64,000 nt of DNA from assembly GCA_905178155.1 (NCBI GenBank), contig CAJINV010000014.1:359181-423180 (forward strand), in the 5' to 3' direction. The position numbers and the translations under genes were made by a program. The notes beneath the pieces are model-generated. The model searched no databases. It was given only the letters and a program-made list of their open reading frames with translations, and was not told the origin of the DNA. Below are positions 12,001 through 21,803 of this stretch, in pieces. Source of the stretch: Amoebophrya sp. A120. Taxonomy: Eukaryota; Sar; Dinophyceae; Syndiniales; Amoebophryaceae. The stretch's first letter is position 1. The number at the start of each line of letters is the position of its first letter.

Positions 12001-13952
12001 CGACGACTTCTCCCGCGATGTCGTGGTTCGTACTTTTCTGCTGTGATTTCACGGAGTAGGGGGAGGCTGGATCATCTGCGTCGAGGAAATCCAATTCCGG
12101 ATGTTGTTGAAACAGTCCTGTTTCCTTGTACAACTCAGCTGGGCCACAGCCGGAGCTGGTCGTTGCTCTCCTGGGCAGTTCGTTTGGCTCCTCGTCCACT
12201 GCGTCGAATGCAAGATCGTAGTCGTCCGCGCCTGCTGTAGCAGAAGAGGAAGTTCGGTTCTGCACCTGCGGTCGTTGTTGTACACTACGACCCGCATAAT
12301 TATGCAGATCTAGCTCCAAAGTTGCACCACTGTCACTGTGATGTGCAGACGATTGCACGTACTGTTTTCGGACTTGTTCTGCGGAGTTGTAGGGAGCCGC
12401 CCAATTTGAAGAAGGCACAGCTGAACACTGTTTGTCTTTCTCTCTGAGCGAAGAAGTACTACAACTACCGGGGTCTTCAAGAACTGCAGCAGGCGCGCCT
12501 TGGTGCTCAATCGGTGTTAGACTCGCACTCTGCGGTCTGCAGGAGCTCCGTTTGATGCGCGAAGAACTGCTGGGGCGTTGAAATGACTTGCCAGAATTCC
12601 CTGTAGAAATGTTGTTTGAAGACAGGAGCGTCGTTGCTGCCGTAGAAGCACCACTACCACCGGTTGTAACGATGAAATTGTAGTGCTCGTGGGTCATCAT
12701 CGTCGTCGCGTCTTGTCCGTGTGTAGTTGACCTTGCGTCGAATGTTGACTTTGATGCAGGAACTACATCCGCAGATGAAGCGTTCACAATTTTCTGTCGC
12801 GCATTAAACATCTTTTCCGGCGACTGTGAGACGGAGCGGGAGAAGGCGTTAGTGTTCCCTCCGTCCGGATCGTCATCTTCGAAAATCCCCAGATCCGCCT
12901 CGGACAAAACTTCCTCATCTTCATCAGCATAATTTGTCGAAGAAACATGAGGGACGTTCGTGTCATGCTGGTGTCCTGTACCCCTAAAACTCGGAAAAGT
13001 TGACGCAACGCCTCCTCGCGGGAGCGCACTGTTAGTACTCTGGAATCCTGTACTAGTTGCCCGTTTGTTAAAATTTCTCACGTCAAGAACCTGCTGGGTG
13101 AGCTGTTGCACTTCTTCGGAGGAGATTTTATTGTTTGTTTTAAGCTGCCGAGAAAGATGAATCTGGTCGCTCCTCGTTGATGCGTCGAAAAAGCGGAAAG
13201 CATCTTCTCTTTCCCGTCCAAGTCCAACACCCGATGAACCTTGCTTCATGATTTCATCCGCTTCCTCCAGATACTCCAGCATGTCGTCTCGTCCCGGCAA
13301 ATAAAACGCTGATGGATCGTAGAAAAACGCAGGAGGTGGTCTGGTTTCCATTTGTTCGAATCCATCCCCAGAAGCTGCTAGTTGGTGCGAGGATCCCCGC
13401 GTCCCAGCGACGGGCCGCGCTGATGCGGACTGCGGTCGTGGGCGCTGCGCTGAAGAGGTTCTGTGCAGAGCTGCAATTCCGCCAGATGTGGAAGTCGGTG
13501 TTCTAGTTTTGTCCTTGTTCGCTTCTTATCAAGTACACAAGTGTCTAGGTCTGGAAAAGTGGAACTTGTCATGGTAAATCAGAATCATGCAAAAATCTGT
13601 GTTGCATGATGACCAAACACTATCCACTTTCGACCAAGCTGAGAGTCCGCAGCTTCTGACGCAGGATAGGCATGATGGAGACCTCGCAGAATATGTCATG
13701 CTAGGACCTGCATTCCAAACCTCATTGGCCATTCAGAATGTGCATGACTATGACAAGTAGTCTTGCATTCTTCCAGATCCACCAGACATTTTTGCATTTG
13801 ATACTTCTTCCTCCTTTCGAATCGCTCCGGCGGACTGGGCGCGCTGCAAAGTGGTCCGGTTTGTTCTCCTGCCACCCGATAGGACACTTTTTCGCGATCG
13901 CTCGTCTATGACCATCACCGGGTAGGAGCTCTCGGACACACGGATGGCGAAC
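9027..13952 (-). CDS. large disordered protein with RPxSA motifs (5' incomplete, at least 1250 aa)
   Basis: Not recognised. Exons (minus): 13952-13804, 13521-10904, 10636-10106, 9482-9027; frame is kept throughout. The first two introns are introners. The third (10105-9483) is GT-AG but its ends also form an inverted repeat. The acceptor proposed at 13953 is ordinary (CCAG) and the true start lies upstream, unresolved. The protein is mostly low complexity: Ser/Thr/Gln-rich, with a Glu/Lys coiled-coil-like stretch (EQAEIEKIEKNIAELKRQI) and the motifs QRAQSAG, RPRPQSAS and CRPQSAS. Near the C-terminal end of the third exon is an acidic-aromatic motif, DEYESDFFDDVSE. RPxSA and YESDF-type motifs recur in cilia and cytoskeletal proteins; that hint is weak. 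Confidence 0.5.
9483..10105. mobile_element. TIR-bounded GT-AG intron (623 bp), probable introner
   Basis: Ends TATGGAAAGGAAGAAAAAGC and (reverse complement of the right end) TAGGAAAGGAAAAAGC form an inverted repeat. No TSD is visible. On the minus strand it begins GTAGGA and ends CCATAG, so it can splice canonically. Confidence 0.5.
10642..10903. mobile_element. introner element (262 bp), TATCAAATGC family
   Basis: Nearly symmetrical TIRs start TATCAAATGYAAAAATGTC and include CTGGGTCTGGAAGA. Perfect TSD CGATG at 10637-10641 and 10904-10908. Removing one TSD joins WSTS to SSSSPS in frame. Confidence 0.9.
13527..13803. mobile_element. introner element (277 bp), TATCAAATGC family
   Basis: Ends TATCAAGTACACAAGTGTC and TATCAAATGCAAAAATGTC. 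TSD CTTCT at 13522-13526 and 13804-13808. Removal joins KEEE to ANKDKTRTP in frame. Confidence 0.88.
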
Positions 13953-15470
13953 CTGGTGTGGTTGCATTTGATGATAGTGGTCGCACATCACCAATTTTCA
14001 AAGTACTTGCCAGCTCATCTGAGGACACCACACACGATACTGCACATGGTCATGGTGGCATCCAACGCACTAGGTCGATGAAAAACGAACAAGATCGGTT
14101 TCCGGGTTTCTTAGTGAAATGATGAAGCCGGTACTAGTACAAATTTCGGTTTTACTTTTATGAATGTCGCGCCCGGAGGGCGATATTGGTAACCAAATGC
14201 GTGCGCGAAAATCTAACCAGCGCGAAAGCCTAGCCAGCCGCGCTTTCGCCGCGCGGCTGCCACCACCATTTCTTTTTAATTAGAACCCCACTTCTATCCC
14301 GGGTCATCGGAGGCTTCCGGATTCGCATTCAAAGCTTATCGCAGGAGCCTGCGGGCCGCCGCGGGCTCCACCACTTCCCCGCGGCCCTAAAGGGCCGCGG
14401 ACAACTACTGTCGCCCGCGGCGGCCCACAGGCTCCTGCGATAAGCATTGAANNNNNNNNNNNNNNNNNNNNNNNNNNNNNNNNNNNNNNNNNNNNNNNNN
14501 NNNNNNNNNNNNNNNNNNNNNNNNNNNNNNNNNNNNNNNNNNNNNNNNNNNNNNNNNNNNNNNNNNNNNNNNNNNNNNNNNNNNNNNNNNNNNNNNNNNN
14601 NNNNNNNNNNNNNNNNNNNNNNNNNNNNNNNNNNNNNNNNNNNNNNNNNNNNNNNNNNNNNNNNNNNNNNNNNNNNNNNNNNNNNNNNNNNNNNNNNNNN
14701 NNNNNNNNNNNNNNNNNNNNNNNNNNNNNNNNNNNNNNNNNNNNNNNNNNNNNNNNNNNNNNNNNNNNNNNNNNNNNNNNNNNNNNNNNNNNNNNNNNNN
14801 NNNNNNNNNNNNNNNNNNNNNNNNNNNNNNNNNNNNNNNNNNNNNNNNNNNNNNNNNNNNNNNNNNNNNNNNNNNNNNNNNNNNNNNNNNNNNNNNNNNN
14901 NNNNNNNNNNNNNNNNNNNNNNNNNNNNNNNNNNNNNNNNNNNNNNNNNNNNNNNNNNNNNNNNNNNNNNNNNNNNNNNNNNNNNNNNNNNNNNNNNNNN
15001 NNNNNNNNNNNNNNNNNNNNNNNNNNNNNNNNNNNNNNNNNNNNNNNNNNNNNNNNNNNNNNNNNNNNNNNNNNNNNNNNNNNNNNNNNNNNNNNNNNNN
15101 NNNNNNNNNNNNNNNNNNNNNNNNNNNNNNNNNNNNNNNNNNNNNNNNNNNNNNNNNNNNNNNNNNNNNNNNNNNNNNNNNNNNNNNNNNNNNNNNNNNN
15201 NNNNNNNNNNNNNNNNNNNNNNNNNNNNNNNNNNNNNNNNNNNNNNNNNNNNNNNNNNNNNNNNNNNNNNNNNNNNNNNNNNNNNNNNNNNNNNNNNNCC
15301 CGCTTCATTTCTGGCCATTTCCCTGACCTTCACGCCTCGCGGCGGTTGCCCTATATGGTAACGGCAACTGCCTTCGCGCTGCGTTTGCTAAGCAATATCG
15401 CAAGCGCGCAGAGCGCGCGCGCCGGCTTCGTGGGCCGGCGCGCGCGCGCACGCATTTGGTTACCAGACTA
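13953..15470. mobile_element. GC-rich TIR-bounded element containing the assembly gap, plus flanking unresolved sequence
   Basis: An inverted pair GGTAACCAAATGCGTGCGCG lies at about 14190-14209 and 15447-15466 (reverse complement). Inside it, arms at 14328-14361 and 14412-14451 (TTCAAWGCTTATCGCAGGAG...) form a hairpin around a smaller palindrome CGCGGCCC/GGGCCGCG. The rest is an 847-base run of N (14452-15298). No TSD was found. Sequence 13953-14180 probably holds 5' exons of the neighbouring gene but no frame could be chosen. Confidence 0.5.
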
Positions 15471-16337
15471 TCAGCAAACAAAGTTCTTGTACTCTTGCTG
15501 CAGCATCTGGCCTGACTCGCCGCTCCCTCCCCCGCAAGTAGAGGACAATGCTGCGCTTAATGGTCGCACCATGCCAGCCACTTTGGGTCGTCTTCCACTC
15601 CCTCCACCGCTTCCTCCAACAAAACTACACGCACTCTGCGGCCGGACGCGAGTTGGCGTAGGTCCAGCGCGCGGTTGGCTGTTATTCGCTTTCGCTTCTT
15701 TACTGCCGGCGCCAAATGTAGTAGGAATGAAACCTCCTCCAGGGTGGAAGTCGTGCACGAGAAAATGATCACTGGCATCACTAGCTGCAGGTTGTGTGCC
15801 CGATTTTTGATGATGTCCGACACCACTCTCGAAGGGGTAAAGCTGGCGTTGCCTCAGTCCTCCTCTTGTCGCTCCTGCTCCTGCACCATCAGTACCACAA
15901 GCTCCCGCTTGCGGCTGCCACACCCCGCCGCGTCTGTACAAAACAGGCGGGTGCTTGAGTCGCTCTTCGCGTAGCTGCTGCCGCTGCGTGTGAAGTGCTT
16001 GCACGTTCATGTTCTGTCGCCAGGGCTTTTGCTTCAACGCCGCAGCGGACATGTCCAGAGTTTTGCTGCTGCCTGAAGAGAAGATTGGGTAAAGGGCCGC
16101 GCCCGGAGCAGTGGCTTTCTTCGCACTTTCAAATTCGTTCAAAACGAAGTAGTTCAAATACGCGGTGGAGACTGACGGTGGCGACTGTGGCTGATGCTGC
16201 GCGCCGGCTGATGCAGCTTTCGTTCCTGCTGCGCCCGAATAGACGCCCTGCATGCGGCGCTTCTGCCGCGAGGAACTCTGCGGCCGCGCGAAACCGCAGC
16301 CGGGTGGTGCTCCAAAACCGCCGTGGGTAGTGTGCAT
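15471..16337 (-). CDS. RPxSA-motif low-complexity protein, about 288 aa
   Basis: Not recognised. The start proposed at 16337 (MHTTHGG) follows a region without coding character; an upstream in-frame ATG at 16493 is less likely. The product is Gly/Ala/Ser/Gln-rich with FARPQSSS near residue 18, RVRPQSACS and MVRPLSAALSS near the end, and a charged helix HTQRQQLREERLK. The same RPxSA motif occurs in the next gene downstream (9.0-14.0 kb). The two could be parts of one gene split by the TIR element and gap at 14.2-15.5 kb, but this ORF has its own stop before the element. Confidence 0.4.
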   Translation of the reverse strand: MHTTHGGFGAPPGCGFARPQSSSRQKRRMQGVYSGAAGTKAASAGAQHQPQSPPSVSTAYLNYFVLNEFESAKKATAPGAALYPIFSSGSSKTLDMSAAALKQKPWRQNMNVQALHTQRQQLREERLKHPPVLYRRGGVWQPQAGACGTDGAGAGATRGGLRQRQLYPFESGVGHHQKSGTQPAASDASDHFLVHDFHPGGGFIPTTFGAGSKEAKANNSQPRAGPTPTRVRPQSACSFVGGSGGGSGRRPKVAGMVRPLSAALSSTCGGGSGESGQMLQQEYKNFVC

Positions 16338-17854
16338 GGTTTTGATGCACTTGTTGTCTGATGTGCTTGGTGTCGAAAACGAAACAAAGTGCCAAAGATC
16401 TACTTGAATTTTTCGCCAGGTACGACACTTAAGTGAAAAAGCGAAACGAAAAAAAGCGATAGGAAAAAAAGTCACTACTTCCTGTAGTTCCACACTACAG
16501 CTTGCGCTCCAGCAACCTGTCGTGAGTCATCTTCACTTCGGTGGAGTGCACACTCTTACCCCCGCACTTACTTTTTCGGTTGCCGCAACTCCCCTCATTC
16601 GACAACTGGTTGTAACATCTCGTCGACAAAATGTTACGCTCAAAATAAATGGCACAAACCTGCCTGATTTGACTCCTCAAATGCATGCACCTCTGTATCC
16701 ACCTCTCCGACAGTATCAAGAGTGACTGAGACTGTTCGGGAAAATGATGCAGAAAACAAAACGAGCAATATCCAAGAAAAAAATGCCGTGATGCATCAGA
16801 CCAATGGTAACTTCTGCACCTACACGTACACCTTCTCCATCTGTGCAAAGAAGGGAACTCAACTTTACGAACCGATAGAACAGAGTCGATTTTCATTTTA
16901 GCATCAACTACCAGTGAGTTGTTCATCCGGAAAGTACGTTCTCACCGGTCTGTTGTTTATATATTTTTGCGTGTTTTGAAAAGCGAAGAAATTCTGCGAA
17001 GATGTCGTACATTTGCGTCCTGTTGACCCGCTCGCAGGGGCGTGTTTTTATCACGTGTCACTGTTCATTTTTACCTTTACGCGCAGCTGTTGATGAATGA
17101 GATTTATAGTGCGCGACCAGCTCCTTATTCTTTTTCTGCGCTAGTATAAAGACAGAAGCAATGGGCGTAGCACCTCCCTAGTATCTTCCCCATACGAGCG
17201 GACCTCCCTAGCAAGAATTTCCCATCGACACTTTGAGACCGGTCGAATCTCCAGAGAGTAAGTGTAAATTGACATGGTAAAAAGGTTTCGAAGCATAGTA
17301 TATGCATTGTCTTCGTCGAGGAGACGTCGCTGATTATGGCTCCTCTGCTATATTCGTGTGTAAGATTGACTTCAGAATTATGCTACGTAGTTTGGTGTAC
17401 AGAAACTGAGAGGACAAGCATGTGCCTGCGCAGTGCTTGATACAGTTGTTGTTTCATTTGCTTGATATTTGACGGAGATGTTGATGTAGCTGTCGTGGTT
17501 CTTCATTTGGTGAAACTGGTGGTGGCGGTCTTGCATCTTTTTGTTTTCACCTCTGGTTTTCCTCTCCTTGGACTTGGCAGTCGTTGCTTCATCTATTTTC
17601 GTAGCGTGCGCTGAAGTTCCTATCATTCCAAACTTCATCACTCTGGAGGGGGGGGCGTTCGGCCTTGACCTTGCACAGAAAAAATCTTCTTGGAAAATAA
17701 ACATCTGCGCAGTTGCTTAAGTGTTGAGCAGGAGGTTCAGTTCTTCGCCTTAATTCGCTGTTGTTGCAAGATAATTCTTTTCACCACATCGGAGTGGGGC
17801 ACATATATTCCCGAGACCCCTTCTGTTTCTCCGTTTACCAAGTCTTCATCTGCT
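16338..17854. other. intergenic stretch with weak ORFs
   Basis: Two minus-strand ORFs here (16926-16495 ending THDRLLERKL, and 17704-17378 rich in Lys/His/Gln) have some coding look, but no homology, introner junction or supported splice form. A GTAAGT donor-like site sits near 16578 on the minus strand. I do not call a gene. Confidence 0.4.
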
Positions 17855-19838
17855 CTACATTTCCTGGTTGCCCGCACTCTGGGCCGCGAGCAGGTGCTGG
17901 ATCTTTTCAGCCAGCACGATCTGGGCTTTGCACAAACTGGATAGGTAGCGGCACATCAGTACGTCCTGGGTAGCGCCGTTGATCAACGCGTCGAGTTTGT
18001 CCTCGTCGCCGATAATGTCACCTTCCAGGGCACGGGAGAGGGCACGGCCGACCTGGGATAAACGTTTTTTGCATGATACAAATTTGCTCAGCCGGAATTC
18101 ACGATCATGCTGCTCTAGCGCAGGAAGAACCTAATTTGTCATGCATAACACTATAAGTACAGCAATACAATCAACACATCTATATTAAATCATACCTCCG
18201 GATTTGGCGTCTTCTTCTCTGTCAAAACGTCGGCGATGTATTCCCGTGCCAGGCCAAACAACTGCTTCAAGTCTTGCAGTTGTCGCAGGAAGTTATCCAA
18301 TGCAGTTGAGCCCTGAGTAGAGAGTTTTTGTGAAGATTTTGATCGATAATGAGGGAATATTATAGCCATAAGAACTTCCACGGCAAAAAACCAGCACCGA
18401 TCTCGGTTCTTCGTGTTCTTTGCCCGCTATTAAACAGGTTATTTGACTCGAGCCACAGTCTGATCCTTCTTTTGAGGTCTGCGTATAGAAATTAAGTAGC
18501 ATGTTCTGCATGCGCCGTAAAATAATATAGTACGAGCGCCTCTTCCGTTTCCAGCATGTTGTTCTTGCTGTTTACGTTTGACAGCATTTGGACAATGTTC
18601 ATTTCCGCGCCCGGAACGTTGGCGACGATGGGCAGCTCGTAAAACTGGATCAGGTTCTGATCCGTCCCCGCGACGAAATCCGAAGTAAAAATCTTGATCT
18701 CCATAGGCACGGCGCAGTCTCGGATCGTGGTGTCGACCTGGTTGCGTTCAATATTCGATACTGTTGAACTTGAAGGTAAATAAAGCTGTACGTAGCATCA
18801 AATTCAAATAAAGCAAGGATGGATAGATGTTGCGCGTGTGGTGCCCGAAGATGAAGGAATGCATCACAAGAAAAAGCGCACCAGCTGTGTGACACCACGA
18901 CACGAACTAGTGAATACAACATTTTTACCTGCAGGTAAACCGGGTCCCTCAAGTTTTGTGCGGGATTCGGCGTAAATTTTGACTCCTTTGTTCGGTAGAA
19001 CTGGTGGATGGCCAGCGTGTTTTCGTCAATCGCGTGGTCCTCCCCGACGGAAAACCAGCCGACTACTTGCTCCTTGTTGTTAACGTGCTGTCGCAGCTTC
19101 ACAAATCGCCCGTGGTAGTTCTGGTCCATAAGCACACCTGTTTTGATGGGGATGGTGTTGTGAGATTCTATCTCCATATTCTGATGCGGCTTTTTTTTTT
19201 TGATTTTGATATTTTTCTCAGGCCTAAAAAATGAGAGCCGATTTGCTCGTCGTGGTGATCCGATCGATGTATTGCAGCTCATGCGCAATGTGCAGGACCA
19301 ACACCCGTGTTTATCTTCGAACATACTTTTTGGGTAGAAATCCAGCAGCAACGAAAGTGTTTCATGTACCTCGCTCCGCCTGCTGCAAATCTGAATGCAC
19401 CACTTGGAAAGCGTCCACAATTTCGAGAATGTTCCCCTCCGATACCATGCCCATAAGAGTTCCTGTTGATGGTGATTTAGATTTTGGATTCCAATTCCTT
19501 TTAAGTAAATCGATGCGCAGCTTGACGGTAAGTAAGGTAGAAATAAAGAGATCTGGTGATGTCATACTCAACATACCAACCATGCAAACTGCCTCATTTT
19601 GATTTTCTTTCGGTAATTTTCACATGCCGATGAAAAAAGTATCGTCTTCTCTGTAGTAAGTACCGATTGCTCGGTGTTCCTTCTTTGGGATGCGTGCGTA
19701 GGCATCCAGAATCGTCATTAACGCGAGGGGTTGTATTCTGACAGACAGGGCCTGTTTCTGGATCACAAAGCAGTTCTTGCTCTGAACCCCCGTGCCGGTG
19801 GCCTTTCCGCCGCCGACGGTCATCGCGGTGGTAGTCAT
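17855..19838 (-). CDS. EIF3F: eukaryotic translation initiation factor 3 subunit F (MPN domain), about 342-345 aa, six exons
   Basis: Exons (minus): 19838-19664, 19462 to about 19371, 19180-18929, 18737-18534, 18312-18196, 18052-17855. Introns 1, 3, 4 and 5 are clean GT-AG (acceptors CAACAG, AACCAG, CTCAG, CCCAG). The product has an MPN domain: PLALMTILDAYARIPKKEHR and GTLMGMVSEG in exons 1-2, EQVVGWFSVGEDH in exon 3. It continues as IKIFTSDFVAG, a helical ETEEAL|GSTALDNFLRQLQDL region and a C-terminal VGRALSRALEGDIIGDEDKL block typical of eIF3f. The gene product is a subunit of the eIF3 complex. The exon 2/3 junction does not fit GT-AG in frame: the GT at 19369 leaves one extra base, so a GC or other non-standard donor is likely. 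Confidence 0.92.
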
Positions 19839-20100
19839 GGTGTTGACGGTTTTTCTTTGATGTAGAAAAAAAAACGAAAAGTAGTAAATTCGATCTGTTG
19901 GAAATAAAGAATTATATCGTAAAAGTGTCGCGTTTGCACGTGCAGTTTGAAGTTAGTGCATTTCGATTTTTGCAGAGAGAAGGATTTTCACAGAAAAATC
20001 GCTAGTTGTGCTTAACTTCTCCGTAGTAAACAGGTCCGAAGTGAAGATCAGTGAAACTACAACTTCTGAATCGGCCGGAAGCTAAATCAAGATCAGCTAG

Positions 20101-20159
20101 CTGTTCCTACCGAGGACTTCGACTTACTTTGGCCTGAAGCAATTATAGAAAGACAAAGA
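20101..20159. repeat. 59-bp direct repeat, copy 1
   Basis: Begins CTGTTCCTACCGAGGACTTC and is identical to 21088-21146. The two copies bracket about 0.93 kb. Confidence 0.9.
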
Positions 20160-20969
20160 GTGAGTACTTCGACTACCGGAATTTAAGCACGGGGTCACAA
20201 TGATCTTCTTTTTGGCCTTGATGCTCCTAGCCAGCGGCGCTTGCGTTTGTCCCTGTTTTTGTGCCTGTTTGCGCGCCTGCTTTTCTGCCTTTTTTTTTAC
20301 CTGTTTTCGTGCCTCTTTTTACGGCTGCGCCTGCTTTAGTGCCCGGGCCGCCACACTCATAGAAGATGGCACTGAGGCACATGCATAGCACAACGCCGGG
20401 CCTTCTAAAGAACACGCTCACACACGCAGCGCGCGCCTGCCTCAAAATGGCGCGCGGAAGGGCATCGCAAAAGATACAAAAGAAGAACATCCGAGCGCGC
20501 TGAGTGTGACCCAGAATAGGTGCCCGGCAGTCCACCTCTTCGGGCATGCCTCTACTCATCCGGCACGGGGCCTCCCAGGGATGAATTATAGCCAGCGGCG
20601 CCTTGGATTGCATGCCGGGGCCAACTGCTGGCCCTGGGTCAGCTTCTGCAACAGCTGCTCTGCCTCTGTCCTTGTGCTTGCACTAATCCTTCCATTGGAA
20701 GCGAAAGGCCACACTCGCACAGCCGAGGACCACCCAACCACCTACCTCCCTCGCTTTGATGCTAGAGGTCCTGCTGGGCCAATTTATTACCAAAAGCCGA
20801 GACGCCTGCTGAGAGGCGAGCACTCCATGGCGAGTAAAGTTCTACAACGGTATTTGTCCTTCAGAGGCATGATGCTCTTTCCCGATCAATTCCGCCGGGG
20901 CTGGCATCCCGGACGCTGAGTTCAGCGGGCTTCTTTCGCGAAGCGACTTCTGCTTCCTCTCACATGGAC

Positions 20970-21075
20970 GAACAAGGGTGGGTTACATGTGCTTTTTTTC
21001 AAAAAGTCCTAACCCCCGCTAGTGGGTGCCCACTAGCGGGGGTTAGGTCCAGACGAATGTAACCCACCCTTGTTC
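20970..21075. repeat. long imperfect hairpin (nested inverted repeats)
   Basis: Outer arms GAACAAGGGTGGGTTACAT (20970-20988) and its exact complement (21057-21075). Inner arms CCTAACCCCCGCTAGTGGG (21008-21026) and complement (21029-21047). This could be a small MITE or a structured transcript end. Confidence 0.85.
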
Positions 21076-21087
21076 ATTTGTTCTAGG

Positions 21088-21146
21088 CTGTTCCTACCGA
21101 GGACTTCGACTTACTTTGGCCTGAAGCAATTATAGAAAGACAAAGA
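21088..21146. repeat. 59-bp direct repeat, copy 2
   Basis: Identical to 20101-20159. It begins 12 bp after the hairpin ends. Confidence 0.9.
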
Positions 21147-21803
21147 ATTAGTACAGCTAGACGCACATGCATGCAGGGTGCTCTTCCTACGTTGTCGGCC
21201 CTCTAAACGGCTTTGATGGGAAATCAATTCATCAAACAAAAAAAAAGATAGACGCGGTCGTCTTTGGGGAGCATACCATGACGCGATAATTATATTTTCA
21301 GGATCCGTAACGCATGTTTCTTCTGTAAAGGTTTGTGCTGACCAATGGAGCAACAACCAACAAGCTAGCGGGAACCAAAAAAAGTGATGAATACAAAGCA
21401 ATCATGGAAATTTGTGAAGATCTTGTCACCGGCAAAACTGCTTGTCTAGAGAGCTTTTACATTTTCCTACCGCTCCTGCAATGGATCATCCTGTATTATT
21501 TTTGGATCTAATGTCATCAGAGAGCTGCTCCTGCCCATACCATGAGCAGCACGCCAAGCATACAAGAACATTAGAAGAGTTGCTATCGTTTATCCCGGAA
21601 AGACATTGTAATTTGCAATTGATGAACCTCCAGGATCTTCGCGGATTGATGCTACATGCCTTCTTAGCTTTGGATCATCGCGTTTTGGTTTTTTTTGTAC
21701 ACTTGGGCTTCGGCTTGGGCATGCTCGAGATCAGGATTCTATTCAACATGCTACCATTTTTTTCCTATGTATCAAACAACTTTCTTCAAGATTATTAACA
21801 CTA

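Larger units (their letters stand above)
19839..21803. other. intergenic stretch with repeats, no gene supported
   Basis: Contains a 59-bp direct repeat pair, a degenerate repeat at about 20215-20345 (minus reading rich in Lys/Thr/Gly), and a long hairpin, each listed separately. ORFs at 20.2-20.9 kb look like by-products of the repeats. Confidence 0.5.

Noticed and set aside
14304-15361. Long ORFs of about 300-334 aa
   Set aside because: They consist almost entirely of the run of N in the assembly gap.
20506-20919. 137-aa plus-strand ORF between the 59-bp direct repeats
   Set aside because: No motif, low-quality composition, and no promoter or splice support. Treated as part of a repeat.
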